The notes beneath the pieces are model-generated. The model did no database searches and was not told the origin of the DNA. It was given only the letters and a program-made list of their open reading frames with translations. A program made the translations under genes and the position numbers. Shown one piece after another: positions 16,754-24,983 of a DNA stretch of 64,000 nucleotides (its first letter is position 1; the number at the start of each line of letters is the position of its first letter). The stretch covers positions 1 through 64,000 of the forward strand of contig NZ_JBHUMY010000006.1 of assembly GCF_042685365.1 (NCBI RefSeq), given 5' to 3'. The DNA is from Paenibacillus_AP thailandensis (GTDB taxonomy: Bacteria > Bacillota > Bacilli > Paenibacillales > Paenibacillaceae).

Positions 16754-17619
16754 CAGTTCGACTCCCAACGGCCCAAAATGCCGCACGGCAGGTTAAGGCC
16801 GGATTTTGTAATCGGAAGGCCGATTTCGCCGCAGTTGATCATGCCGCCGTATTTGCGTTTCATCGTCAAATGAAGCAAATTGTGAAGCACGGACGGGGAC
16901 AAGCCCGTCGTATACGAATTAATAAGCAGGAACAGCGGGTTATCGGATAAAATCGTGGTGCAAAATTCGACGAACGGATACAAATTTTCTTCCAGCTTCC
17001 ACGTTTCGCCCTTTGGCCCCCGCCCATAAGACGGCGGATCCATGATGATCGCGTCGTATTGCCGGCCGCGGCGCTGCTCGCGCTGCACAAACTTGAATAC
17101 GTCGTCCGTGATGTATCGGACCGGATGATCCTTCAGGCCGGAAAGCTCCGCGTTCTCCTTCGCCCATTGCACCATTCCTTTGGCGGCGTCGACATGGACG
17201 ACTTCGGCGCCGGCCGCAGCGGCCGCAACCGTAGCGCCGCCGGAGTAGGCGAACAAATTCAGCACGCGGATCGGACGGCCCGCCGAGCGGATTTTGTCCA
17301 TCATCCAGCTCCAGTTTACCGCCTGCTCGGGGAATAAGCCGGTATGCTTGAAGTTTGTCGGATGAATGTGAAACTTCAGCTCGCCGTACGATATTGTCCA
17401 TCGTTCGGGGAGCTTCTGGTTGAAGTCCCAGTGGCCGCCCCCCGATGAGCTGCGGTGATAGCGGGCGTCCGCTTTAAGCCAAAGCCCGCTTTCGTTTGCG
17501 ATCGGCCAAATAATTTGCGGGTCGGGACGGCGCAGGATGTAGGTCCCCCATCGCTCCAGCTTTTCGCCGCCGCCGGTATCGATAACCTCGAAGTCGGTCC
17601 ATTGATCTGCTATGTACAT
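16753..17619 (-). CDS. Class I SAM-dependent rRNA methyltransferase, RlmI/RlmK-like
   Basis: 288 residues. SAM-binding motif I reads VLNLFAYSGGATVAAAAAGA, and the acidic loop VHVDAAKG and catalytic motif IV DPPSYGRGPKGE follow. This layout is known from the RlmI/RlmK-type rRNA methyltransferases. ATG at 17619 follows AAGGAAGG by ten bases; an ATG 51 bases upstream lacks a good site. It is the first gene of a two-gene RNA-modification operon with the pseudouridine synthase. It is transcribed from a strong promoter about 215 bp upstream through a leader with inverted repeats. Confidence 0.85.
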   Translation of the reverse strand: MYIADQWTDFEVIDTGGGEKLERWGTYILRRPDPQIIWPIANESGLWLKADARYHRSSSGGGHWDFNQKLPERWTISYGELKFHIHPTNFKHTGLFPEQAVNWSWMMDKIRSAGRPIRVLNLFAYSGGATVAAAAAGAEVVHVDAAKGMVQWAKENAELSGLKDHPVRYITDDVFKFVQREQRRGRQYDAIIMDPPSYGRGPKGETWKLEENLYPFVEFCTTILSDNPLFLLINSYTTGLSPSVLHNLLHLTMKRKYGGMINCGEIGLPITKSGLNLPCGILGRWESN

Positions 17620-17701
17620 GCTATGAAATCCTTCCTTAATGGTATAGAGTTGCGCTTCGTCCCCGGACACCGGCGACGAAGCCGTTGCTGCTTAAATTGC
17701 C

Positions 17702-17820
17702 GTCGGAAAGCTTAAAGTTTGGTACTGCGTTACCGTACTGATGATCTTTCCGACTGGCATGAAAAGCTGCCGCTGATGCCAGGGGCCGGTTCAACGAATT
17801 GGCTTCGGCAGAAGCTTTTC
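17702..17820 (-). promoter_or_regulatory. Structured 5' leader of the methyltransferase operon
   Basis: In the reverse-strand transcript, 17813-17820 pairs with 17761-17768 (GAAAAGCT and its complement), extended by 17806-17809 with 17769-17772. Then 17746-17754 pairs with 17702-17710 (GTCGGAAAG and its complement). No terminator T-run is seen. The hairpins are seen; regulation is inference. Confidence 0.4.
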
Positions 17821-17840
17821 ATATAATAAAGTCAACGACT

Positions 17841-17869
17841 ATTATAACGAAGGGGACTTCCCGAATCAA
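17841..17869 (-). promoter_or_regulatory. SigA-type promoter of the methyltransferase-pseudouridine synthase operon
   Basis: On the reverse strand TTGATT (17869-17864), a 17-bp spacer and TATAAT (17846-17841). Transcription would start near 17834, giving a leader of about 215 nt. Confidence 0.7.
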
Positions 17870-18115
17870 ACAAAACCGGCGTCCATAAGAACGCTGGCTG
17901 TCCATTACAAGGCGGAGGACCGAATGTCGAAGGGCCGAGCGGCCCGAAGGACGTAATACTGGAGGGGGGAATCGCAGGAAAGGGAAGCTTGGGGCGAAGA
18001 CGGGCAGCGGTGCGGCGGGTCAAAGAATGCGTTTTCAGAAGAGGCGGCGGATCGGAGCGTCTCCCGATGCGTGACGGGGGGTGGATGCGGCAAGGGGAGC
18101 GGCCTGCCGCAACGA
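17870..18115. other. Gene-poor stretch upstream of the methyltransferase promoter
   Basis: Together with the leader this makes almost 500 bases without a gene. Short open frames on both strands (for example 17832-18023 reverse) have no ribosome sites and have biased low-complexity products, so I do not call them. The XRE regulator gene ends at 18116. No terminator was recognised. Confidence 0.4.
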
Positions 18116-18445
18116 TTAGCTGCTTTCCGGGGCGCGCAGAGCTTGCAGCATTTTGTCGATCGATTGTTTGCGCTGCTCTTCATCCATGTTATTGAGCAGC
18201 TGGACGATTTCCTTCGTGTCCGGGGTCAGATCCTCCCCCGCTTTGCGGTCTTCGCCTTCGATGATGAAGTCGATGCTTACGTTAAAAAATGCGGCGAGCT
18301 TGATGAGGGTATCGTATACAGGCTGGCGGTTATTGATTTCGTAATGGCTGTAGGCGGAGCGGGTAATGCCGATTGTCCGCGCCACCGCGTCCTGAGATAA
18401 ATTCCGACTGACACGAAGCATCTTGAGGCGTTCTCCCATCGTCAT
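18116..18445 (-). CDS. XRE-family helix-turn-helix regulator
   Basis: 109 residues. Residues 5-60 form a Cro/CI-type HTH (LSQDAVARTIGITRSAYSHY followed by NNRQPVYDTLIKLAAFF), the layout of SinR/Xre-like repressors. The C-terminal 40 residues are helical (DTKEIVQLLNNMDEEQRK) and probably mediate dimerisation. The start may be the first ATG or the ATG of MGERLK six bases later. The promoter upstream has a perfect 17-bp palindrome filling its spacer, which strongly suggests autorepression. The zinc-ribbon gene lies divergently and may share control. Confidence 0.88.
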   Translation of the reverse strand: MTMGERLKMLRVSRNLSQDAVARTIGITRSAYSHYEINNRQPVYDTLIKLAAFFNVSIDFIIEGEDRKAGEDLTPDTKEIVQLLNNMDEEQRKQSIDKMLQALRAPESS

Positions 18446-18517
18446 TGATTTTACTCCTCACGTAATATAGCCAGTTTGAGCAGAAGGCTCCCTGTTTCCA
18501 GGTTCTCTGCTACTAGT

Positions 18518-18547
18518 AATGTATGATACATTTTGTATCAATGTCAA
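18518..18547 (-). promoter_or_regulatory. Promoter with operator palindrome, XRE regulator
   Basis: On the reverse strand TTGACA (18547-18542), an 18-bp spacer and TACATT (18523-18518). The perfect palindrome TGATACATTTTGTATCA (18524-18540) occupies the whole spacer, so binding would block RNA polymerase. The likely ligand is the XRE protein itself. Confidence 0.7.
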
Positions 18548-18689
18548 GTGATTTTTCAAAAGATAAGCTCCCCAAGGGATAAGTTAAACCTTGTAATACG
18601 GCTTATCATTCAGCGCGAAAGTGTTCATCGCTGCGAGAAGGACGACAAAGTCGTTTCAGCTTGATCCAATCGGAAAGGAAAGATGTCCT

Positions 18690-18890
18690 ATGGCATTAAC
18701 GTTTCAATGCGAGTGCGGCAACCGGACGGCGTTGTTCGCCACGGGCGATATCGACGAGCAAGGAAGGGAATATATCGAACCGGAGGACGACGAGAGAGTG
18801 ACCTATATAGTGGGAGATCACGGGGTTCTGTTCCGCTGCGGGTTTTGCGGTTACACATACCGGCTTGAAAAAATGCGAACAATTGAATAA
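18690..18890 (+). CDS. Small zinc-ribbon-like protein
   Basis: 66 residues starting MALTFQCECGN. A CxC pair near the N-terminus and CGFCG near the C-terminus form a likely four-Cys zinc site around a short acidic beta-rich centre (EPEDDERVTYIVGDHG). ATG at 18690 follows AAGGAAAG by about nine bases; an upstream in-frame start at 18621 is unlikely. It lies divergent from the XRE regulator. The function is unknown; similar small zinc ribbons bind nucleic acid or act in redox sensing. Confidence 0.65.
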   Translation: MALTFQCECGNRTALFATGDIDEQGREYIEPEDDERVTYIVGDHGVLFRCGFCGYTYRLEKMRTIE

Positions 18891-19156
18891 GGCGTACAAC
18901 GGCTGATGGAGGAAGTCTACGGCTTCGGGGGCGGAGGCGGCAGGAGAACGTCCGCGCTAACCCGGCTGAGGCCGACCGCAGCAGCAAAGGAACGTCCTCC
19001 ACCGAATTCCATGTATCATCTAGAGCTAGGAAACGAGATGCTGCTTGTTCCCGTAAACCCTTCAGTTCATGTTAATATAATTGACATGTAGTGCGATAGA
19101 CCCCTACAATAATAGAATAGACGTGATTAATCGCAGCGAAGGGATGGGGGTTGACA
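18891..19156. other. Intergenic stretch with the glutamine amidotransferase promoter
   Basis: 266 bases without a convincing gene. A 61-codon frame at 18906-19091 is Gly/Arg-rich and runs into the promoter, so I reject it. Confidence 0.4.
19081..19110 (+). promoter_or_regulatory. Strong SigA-type promoter of the glutamine amidotransferase gene
   Basis: Consensus TTGACA (19081-19086), an 18-bp spacer and TACAAT (19105-19110). Confidence 0.8.
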
Positions 19157-19855
19157 TTGCAGTTACGCGTTTTGTCGCTTAAACATTTTTCGTTTGACGA
19201 CGATTCGGTTATGAAGGAATGGGCCGCAAGGAGCGGGCATCGCTATACGGTGGCGGAACCGCACCTCGGACAAGCGCTGCCTTCGCAGGACAGCTTCGAC
19301 TTGCTGATCGTTTGCGGCGGACCGATGAGCGTATACGAAGAGGAGGCGAATCCGTGGCTCCGTCCGGAAAAAAGCTTCCTCAAGCAGGCGATAGCGGACG
19401 CCAAGCCGGTGCTCGGCATTTGTTTGGGAGCCCAGCTGATCGCGGAGGCGCTAGGGGCGAAAGTAAGCCGCAACCGCCACAAAGAAATCGGGTGGCACCC
19501 GATAAAACGTACCGATTCCGGACATCCGTTGTTTCGTTCGATGCCTCCGGCGTTCCACAGCTTTCAATGGCATGGCGATTGCTTTGAACTGCCGGAAGGG
19601 TGCGAACGGCTCGCCACGAACGAATGCGCGCAGAATCAGGCTTTCGCATACGGGGACCGCGTGCTCGCCCTGCAATTTCATTTGGAGCCGACGCCGGCGA
19701 GCATTGAAGCAATGGTCGGGCATTGGGCAAGCGAGCTTACGGACGGGCCGTATATCCAATCCGCGCAGCAAATCCGTTCCGGTCTAGCCAGATGCGCCGA
19801 TTCCGCCCGAATGCTCGGCCTGCTGCTGGACGCTCTTGCGGATTCGCTGCGTTAG
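19157..19855 (+). CDS. Class I glutamine amidotransferase-like protein
   Basis: 232 residues. The Cys89-His175-Glu177 triad lies in GICLGAQL and QFHLEP, and the oxyanion segment VCGGPMSVYEE is present. This is the stand-alone class I GATase type related to the GMP synthase amidotransferase domain and YfeJ-like proteins. It probably takes an amide or a gamma-glutamyl group from its substrate; the partner and pathway are unknown. The start is probably TTG at 19157, six bases after a GGGGG run; the TTG at 19151 adjoins that run directly. It has its own strong promoter and converges on the MFS gene with a shared terminator. Confidence 0.8.
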   Translation: MQLRVLSLKHFSFDDDSVMKEWAARSGHRYTVAEPHLGQALPSQDSFDLLIVCGGPMSVYEEEANPWLRPEKSFLKQAIADAKPVLGICLGAQLIAEALGAKVSRNRHKEIGWHPIKRTDSGHPLFRSMPPAFHSFQWHGDCFELPEGCERLATNECAQNQAFAYGDRVLALQFHLEPTPASIEAMVGHWASELTDGPYIQSAQQIRSGLARCADSARMLGLLLDALADSLR

Positions 19856-19904
19856 ACCGGGCGCAAGCGAACCCGTCCTATCCGGATAGGCGCATGGCGA
19901 TGCC

Positions 19905-19944
19905 AAAAAGTCGAGCCCCCCGCGACGGCGGAGGGCTCGACTTT
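19905..19944. terminator. Bidirectional terminator between the amidotransferase and MFS genes
   Basis: AAAGTCGAGCCC and GGGCTCGACTTT are perfect complements around a short GC-rich centre. The five A on the left give a T-run for the reverse strand; the right side has only three T. Confidence 0.8.
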
Positions 19945-19950
19945 CGGCGA

Positions 19951-21225
19951 TTAGGCGGACAGCTCTTTTGTTCGGGCTTCAGATTGAGCCAAGGCTGTTT
20001 TTTTATTGCTTTTTGCCATTGCCGCCACGGTGACGATATACAGGATGGCAAGCAAGACCATCGCAAGCGAGCTGATGCGGTACATGGACCCGTAGCTTGT
20101 CGCCGAAGCGATGATGCCGAGCAGCATCGAGCCAATGGCTACGCCGAGGTCAAGCGCGTTGTAATACAAGCCGTTCGCCGTGCCGTGATCCTTCGGCGGC
20201 GTCATTTGCAGCATCCAGGCTTGGAGCGTCGGCTGAATCGCGCCGTAGCCGACGCCGTAGAACAACCCGGACAAAATAAGCAGAGGCAGCGATTCCGTAT
20301 ACGATATGAGAATTAGACCGATAAAGCTGAAAACAGCGCCGGGAACGATGACGGCGATATGGCCTTTGGCATCGAACAGCTTGCCGGAGAACGGACGGAC
20401 GATAAAAGCGGCCAAAGCGTTAAACAAAAAGAACAAGGAAATATGCGCGATATTGCGCTCTTGCCCGTATAGCGCCAGAAAGCTCAGCAGTCCGCCGTAC
20501 GTAATCGACAGCAGCACGTTCAAGCCGCAAGGAAGAAGCAGCAGAGCGTTAAACCGTTTGCTGCGCCCCGGCTCACCTTCGGCAGCCCGAATCACGGCGC
20601 GTTCCGGAGCGGCTTGAGCCGGAACGGTCCGTTTGGGTCCGGAACCGGTCGACAGAAGGGCGAGCGGAATCGAGACAACCGCCGCGAGCGTGCCCATCAA
20701 CGCCAGCGTTTCGAAGCCGAAATCCCCCAAGACGGCAAGACCGATAATCGGCCCGACCGACATGGCGAGCGTCGTGGACATGCCGAAATAACCGATGCCT
20801 TCGCCCATGCGGCTTTTCGGTATAATCTCCGCCACGAGCGTAGGCATGACGGTGCTCGCCGCCCCGAAGCCGATACCGAACAGAACGCGCAGAACGAGCA
20901 GCACGGCTACCGAATCCGCAAACGGATATAGCGCGGTGGCTACAGCCGCAAGCAGCAGCCCGGCGTACATAATCGGCAAATTGCGGTTCAGCCTTTTCAT
21001 GAGAAACGCGGTTATAAAACGGGCGGCGATCGCCGAAAAGGCGAAGACGCTGATGACGAGACTGACCGTAAAATCGCTCGGGTTAAACTTGTCTTTCACA
21101 TAAGTCGGAAACGGAGAAAGCAGCATTTGCAAACATAGGAACAGCAATAAATAACTGATCGTCAATGTGATGAACGCCTTGGTCCACAGCTTTCCCGCCG
21201 AATTTTCTGGTTGTTGAACTTCCAC
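19951..21225 (-). CDS. MFS transporter, likely drug exporter
   Basis: 424 residues with 12 predicted membrane helices in two halves and a loop of about 45 residues between them. The A-type MFS motif is weak, but the N-terminal half (LLLFLCLQMLLSPFPTYVKD) resembles Bacillus efflux carriers of the YfkF/YfiS type. The ATG shares a base with the stop of the MarR gene upstream (21225). A MarR-MFS operon with an autoregulatory operator suggests an exporter induced by its substrate. The actual substrate is unknown. Confidence 0.85.
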   Translation of the reverse strand: MEVQQPENSAGKLWTKAFITLTISYLLLFLCLQMLLSPFPTYVKDKFNPSDFTVSLVISVFAFSAIAARFITAFLMKRLNRNLPIMYAGLLLAAVATALYPFADSVAVLLVLRVLFGIGFGAASTVMPTLVAEIIPKSRMGEGIGYFGMSTTLAMSVGPIIGLAVLGDFGFETLALMGTLAAVVSIPLALLSTGSGPKRTVPAQAAPERAVIRAAEGEPGRSKRFNALLLLPCGLNVLLSITYGGLLSFLALYGQERNIAHISLFFLFNALAAFIVRPFSGKLFDAKGHIAVIVPGAVFSFIGLILISYTESLPLLILSGLFYGVGYGAIQPTLQAWMLQMTPPKDHGTANGLYYNALDLGVAIGSMLLGIIASATSYGSMYRISSLAMVLLAILYIVTVAAMAKSNKKTALAQSEARTKELSA

Positions 21226-21686
21226 TACTCCATCTCTCCTCTTTCTTTCTCTGTAAGCTTATCGACGGCGGCGTCAATGCGCGCAAGCAGCTCCAGTAAA
21301 TACGCGTATTCGTTATCGGAAAGGCTAACCGTCGCTTCTTCGACTAGCTGCTTTTCAATCGGCGTGATGGCCGCAACCACTTCTTTGCCCGCCTCCGTTA
21401 TATAGACGAGGAACGCTCTCCGGTCCTTTTCGCCCGGTTTTTTCACAATATAGCCCTTCGCCTCGAGCAAATCGAGAATGCGCGTCGTCGTGGGCTTATC
21501 CTTGCCGCTCCGCTCCGCGATTTCTTTCTGTATTAGGCCGTCCCGTTCATTAATCCGGTATAGAACCGACCATTGCTCGGGTGTCATATCGTAGCTTCGA
21601 ATGCGGTGCTGCAGCAGATTGGTCAGTTTGCGGTACGAAATGCCCAGCAAGTACCCGATTGAATCATCCAATGACGTGTATTTCAT
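21225..21686 (-). CDS. MarR-family regulator of the MFS exporter operon
   Basis: 153 residues with a MarR winged helix: HTH around LIQKEIAERSGKDKPTTTRIL and wing KPGEKDRRAFLVYITEAGKEV. ATG at 21686 follows CGGAGG by about ten bases; an upstream frame extension to 21752 would run through the operator and promoter and is rejected. The MFS gene overlaps its stop codon, so both are co-translated. The palindrome just in front is its likely binding site, giving autorepression plus control of the exporter. Confidence 0.87.
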   Translation of the reverse strand: MKYTSLDDSIGYLLGISYRKLTNLLQHRIRSYDMTPEQWSVLYRINERDGLIQKEIAERSGKDKPTTTRILDLLEAKGYIVKKPGEKDRRAFLVYITEAGKEVVAAITPIEKQLVEEATVSLSDNEYAYLLELLARIDAAVDKLTEKERGEME

Positions 21687-21705
21687 GTGAGCCTGCCTCC
21701 GAATA

Positions 21706-21723
21706 TAGTTGTTATGACAACTA
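21706..21723. promoter_or_regulatory. MarR operator palindrome
   Basis: TAGTTGTTATGACAACTA has perfect 7-bp arms around TATG. It sits directly downstream of the -10 box and about 20 bp before the MarR start codon, a position where binding blocks transcription. Confidence 0.75.
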
Positions 21724-21752
21724 ATTTTAATGCAAATAATTGCACAAGTCAA
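21724..21752 (-). promoter_or_regulatory. Promoter of the MarR-MFS operon
   Basis: On the reverse strand TTGACT (21752-21747), a 17-bp spacer and TAAAAT (21729-21724). Confidence 0.75.
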
Positions 21753-21869
21753 TATCTGAGACGATTTAGACGGCCGCTCGTTTAATCTTTTGCGCTTGGG
21801 ACATATGTCCTTTATTATTTGCTGTAGGATGTATTAAATGAAATTGCGGACTTCGAAAAGGGGATAAAG

Positions 21870-22553
21870 ATGCAGCTTATTGCCGATACCGAAATGCTTC
21901 ACAGGTTGATCGACGAATATGGTCTCGGGGTTATGCTTAACGGCTTGGAAGGGGAAGAGATCAAATTATTCCGGTTTCAAAAGGGGGACTTCATCTGCAG
22001 AGGGGGCGAGCCGATTGACCGGCTGTACGTTTTGGTCCAAGGCCGGCTGCGCGTCTTTCGGACGTTGTCCAACGGCAAATCGCTTCTTCTTCGTTTCTGC
22101 AATCCGCCCGCCATGATCGGCGATTTGGAATTCGTGACCGGCCGGCAAGCCGGATCTTTTGTGGAAGCGGTGACGGGAGGGCAAGTCATCGCCATCGATT
22201 ATGAGGTTTTGCGGGCGAAGCATGGCCGCAATCCGGATTTTCTGCAATTTTTGCTTCGCCACCTGGCGCATAAGCTGGATACGGTTTCCCATTCGACGAG
22301 CGTCAATCGGCTGTTCCCGCTGGAACAAAGGTTTGCCAATTATCTGATGTCCAGTCAAGCTGCGGCGAGCTCGGAATTTCACGCCTCGAATTTGCAGCAT
22401 GTCGCAGAGCTGCTTGGCACGAGCTACCGGCATTTGAACCGGATTATCGCCAAGTTCGCGGCTGAAGGCGTCGTGGAGCGGAAGCGGGGCAAAATCGTCA
22501 TCGTCGATAGCGAAAAGCTGCGCGCGCGGTCTTCGGACGATCTATACAAATAA
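21870..22553 (+). CDS. Crp/Fnr-family transcriptional regulator
   Basis: 227 residues. An N-terminal cyclic-nucleotide-binding-type beta barrel (GDFICRGGEPIDRLYVLVQGRLRVF) is followed by a C-terminal winged HTH (VAELLGTSYRHLNRIIAKFAAEG). The layout resembles YeiL-type members. The N-terminal part has no Fnr-type Cys cluster, so it is not an obvious iron-sulfur sensor. ATG at 21870 follows AAAGGGG. The MFS gene begins 28 bp after the stop, so the two probably form an operon and the regulator may control this carrier. Confidence 0.85.
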   Translation: MQLIADTEMLHRLIDEYGLGVMLNGLEGEEIKLFRFQKGDFICRGGEPIDRLYVLVQGRLRVFRTLSNGKSLLLRFCNPPAMIGDLEFVTGRQAGSFVEAVTGGQVIAIDYEVLRAKHGRNPDFLQFLLRHLAHKLDTVSHSTSVNRLFPLEQRFANYLMSSQAAASSEFHASNLQHVAELLGTSYRHLNRIIAKFAAEGVVERKRGKIVIVDSEKLRARSSDDLYK

Positions 22554-22581
22554 TTCGGAATGACGGAAGGCAGGAACGGTT

Positions 22582-23736
22582 GTGCAGGTCAACATTTTAA
22601 GGTTTTTCAATTTCGGCTATTTTTCCATGTTTTCGATTTTTTTATCGTTTCTGCCGCTTTATTTAGCGGACGAAGGGATATCCCGGACGCAAATCGGAGC
22701 GCTGCTGGGCGTTGGCGGCGTCGTAAGCGTGTTTGCCCAGCCGATGTGGGGGCTCGTGAGCGACTATAAAAAAACGATCAAAAAAGTGCTGCTGGTCATT
22801 ATCGGCGTCTCGGTCGTTTCGGGATTTTGCCTGTTTAACGCATCGGCGCCGGCTGCAATCGTGCTGCTGGTCATCATGATGTACGTGTTCTGCATGCCGA
22901 CCGACCCGCTGATCGAAAGCTTGAATTACCAGTCTGCCCAGCGGAGGGGAATTCCGTACGGCTCGATCAAAATGTTCGGCGCCCTCGGTTATGCGACCGC
23001 TTCGCTCTTAATCGGCTATATCACCGACAACGCCGGCATGGCCAGCATCGCCTTTTTGTTTCTCGGGTACGGCTTCGTTACCTTCGTGACCGGCTTTGCC
23101 CTGCAGGACGTGCAGGCGGTCAACAAGCCGCTGCGGATGAAGGATCTCGGCGGCTTCCTGTCGGAGCGGTCCACGCTCGTCTTTCTCGCGCTTGTGCTTC
23201 TGATGGCGATTCCGCACCGGACGAACGATACGTATATCGGCCTGTATATCGCCGAACTGGGTGGCGGCATGAAGCTCGTCGGTTATGCCTGGTTCATTAT
23301 GACGATCTCGGAAGTCGTTTGCTTCGCCTTTGTGCACCGTTTGCTCAAGCCGGGGAGAGAGCTCGGCATTATCGCGGTTGCGGGGATTATTTACGCGATC
23401 CGGTTCGGGCTCACCGCCATCGCCGGATATCCGGTTGTCGCCGTGCTGCTCCAGGCGCTGCAAGGCGTTACGTTCGTGTTGTTCTATACGGCATCGGTCC
23501 AGTATTTGTACACGATAATTCCGGAGCAATTCAAAGCGACCGGACAAACGGTGTTGGCGGTCGTGTTCTTCGGCATATCCGGCATCTTCAGTTCCTTCGC
23601 GGGAGGATATTTGCTCGAGACGCTGGGGGGCGCCAACCTGTACGGCATCATGGCGTGTCTGTCGCTGATCGGCGCGGTCGTCTGCTTGTTCATCCGTCGG
23701 GAAGCGCGGCAGGCGGGGGAAACGTCGTTCAAGTAA
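22582..23736 (+). CDS. MFS transporter, LacY/YwbF-like
   Basis: 384 residues, 12 predicted membrane helices, beginning MQVNILRFFNFGYFSMF. The N-terminal pattern with a Phe-rich first helix and GALLGVGGVVSVFAQPMWG resembles the MFS_1-like group (YwbF and sugar/nucleoside symporters related to LacY). The start is GTG at 22582 with AGGA about seven bases upstream. It is co-directional with the Crp/Fnr regulator and ends at a hairpin shared with greA. The substrate is unknown. Confidence 0.82.
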   Translation: MQVNILRFFNFGYFSMFSIFLSFLPLYLADEGISRTQIGALLGVGGVVSVFAQPMWGLVSDYKKTIKKVLLVIIGVSVVSGFCLFNASAPAAIVLLVIMMYVFCMPTDPLIESLNYQSAQRRGIPYGSIKMFGALGYATASLLIGYITDNAGMASIAFLFLGYGFVTFVTGFALQDVQAVNKPLRMKDLGGFLSERSTLVFLALVLLMAIPHRTNDTYIGLYIAELGGGMKLVGYAWFIMTISEVVCFAFVHRLLKPGRELGIIAVAGIIYAIRFGLTAIAGYPVVAVLLQALQGVTFVLFYTASVQYLYTIIPEQFKATGQTVLAVVFFGISGIFSSFAGGYLLETLGGANLYGIMACLSLIGAVVCLFIRREARQAGETSFK

Positions 23737-23747
23737 GAGCACACTAC

Positions 23748-23779
23748 AAACGCCGCGAACGATAGCGTTCGCGGCGTTT
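23748..23779. terminator. Bidirectional hairpin between the MFS gene and greA
   Basis: A perfect 14-bp stem (23748-23761 with 23766-23779) has the loop ATAG. T-runs are short on both sides, but its convergent position supports a terminator. Confidence 0.75.
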
Positions 23780-23793
23780 CGACAGGTGCGGAA

Positions 23794-24273
23794 TTAAGCG
23801 CCTTTAATTTCAAGCAGTTTATACGTAATGATGCCCATCGGCGCGTCGACCTGAATGACGCTGCCGACTTTTTGGCCGAGCAGCGCTTTGCCGAGCGGGC
23901 TCTCATACGAAATTTTGTTATTGACGACATCCGCCTCGGCCGGCCCTACCAGCGTGTATTCGATCGTTTCGTCAAATTCCGTATCGTGCAGAACGACAAC
24001 GGCGCCTACATTAACTTTTGAAGTGTCCATCTTTTGCGGATCGACGACGCGCGCTTTGCGGAGCATTTTTTCGATCTGGGCGATCCGCGTTTCCATGAAC
24101 GCCTGCTCTTCCTTGGCGGAGTGATATTCGCTGTTCTCCTTCAAGTCGCCGTAACTGATCGCGGTTTTGATCCGTTCGGCAAGCTCCCGCCGTTTTACGA
24201 CTTTAAGCTCTTCCAATTCCTGCTCCAATTTCTCAATGCCTTCTTGCGTTAAAATGACTTCTTCTTGTGACAT
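23794..24273 (-). CDS. greA: Transcription elongation factor GreA
   Basis: 159 residues, the standard GreA length. GreA rescues backtracked RNA polymerase by stimulating transcript cleavage. The N-terminal coiled coil (IEKLEQELEELKVVKRREL) carries the acidic tip segment GDLKENSEYHSAKEEQ, followed by the globular domain with GAVVVLHDTE and SPLGKALLG. ATG at 24273 follows AAGGAG by nine bases. Further in-frame ATGs upstream give residues unlike GreA. It is monocistronic. Confidence 0.95.
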   Translation of the reverse strand: MSQEEVILTQEGIEKLEQELEELKVVKRRELAERIKTAISYGDLKENSEYHSAKEEQAFMETRIAQIEKMLRKARVVDPQKMDTSKVNVGAVVVLHDTEFDETIEYTLVGPAEADVVNNKISYESPLGKALLGQKVGSVIQVDAPMGIITYKLLEIKGA

Positions 24274-24450
24274 GCATGACAACTCCTTTATCTTCATCCT
24301 ACACCAAAATTGCCGTAAACGCGAGTCAAGCCCGTCTTCTTTCATTGTAAGCGTTAGCCGCCTTCGCTAACAAGCCGAACATCGGGCATCTTCCATTATT
24401 ATGTCCTTTGCGGCCGGATCATGCGAATGTTCCGGCGAGCGTTTTTGTTT

Positions 24451-24479
24451 TTGTAGCCCGCATGTAAATATGGTACAAT
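24451..24479 (+). promoter_or_regulatory. Promoter of the VOC-family gene
   Basis: TTGTAG (24451-24456), a 17-bp spacer and TACAAT (24474-24479). Confidence 0.65.
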
Positions 24480-24540
24480 ATGTAAGGTTTAAAGGCAGCA
24501 GGAGGCGACAACCTATCCCTATGACGAGGAGTGATTGGAT

Positions 24541-24963
24541 TTGCCGGTCGAGGTCTATTTCAACTTTAACGGAAATTGCAGGGAAGCCATCGAGTTTTAC
24601 GCCGAAACGTTTGGTGTGGACAAGCCTCAAATTATGACGTTCGGAGAAGGACCGCAAAGCCCCGAGTTTACATTGCCCGAAGAGGCTAAAAATCTGGTCA
24701 TGCATGCCCGTCTTTCGATTTGGGGAAGCAACGTTATGTTTTCGGACGTCTTTCCGGGGATGCCGTTTCAAACCGGCAACAATATTACGCTTGCCCTGCT
24801 GACGGATAATGCCGAGGACGTCCGTGCGGCTTTCGACAAGCTGAAGGAAGGCGGCACCGTCGCCATGGAGCTCCAAGAGACGTTCTGGAGCAAGCTTTAC
24901 GGCCAAGTGACCGATAAGTTCGGCGTCCAATGGCAATTGAATTTGAACAGCGAGCCGATGTAA
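24541..24963 (+). CDS. VOC-superfamily protein, PhnB-like
   Basis: 140 residues starting MPVEVYFNFNGNCREAIEFY. It has two paired beta-alpha-beta-beta-beta modules of the glyoxalase/bleomycin-resistance fold, the subgroup called PhnB-like or 3-demethylubiquinone methyltransferase-like. The C-terminal segment FGVQWQLNL is typical. TTG at 24541 follows AGGAG by nine bases and gives the family N-terminus; TTG at 24535 is too close to the site. These proteins are common in Bacilli, and their substrate is mostly unknown. A strong bidirectional terminator follows. Confidence 0.85.
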   Translation: MPVEVYFNFNGNCREAIEFYAETFGVDKPQIMTFGEGPQSPEFTLPEEAKNLVMHARLSIWGSNVMFSDVFPGMPFQTGNNITLALLTDNAEDVRAAFDKLKEGGTVAMELQETFWSKLYGQVTDKFGVQWQLNLNSEPM

Positions 24964-24983
24964 ATCGAAAGCGAGAGCCTATA

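Noticed and set aside
17832..18183. Short reverse open frames (63 and 92 codons) between the methyltransferase promoter and the XRE gene
   Set aside because: They have low-complexity Pro/Arg composition, no start signals, and overlap the promoter or the XRE gene.
18906..19091. A 61-codon forward frame after the zinc-ribbon gene
   Set aside because: Gly/Arg-rich, ends inside the consensus promoter at 19081-19110 and lacks a ribosome site.
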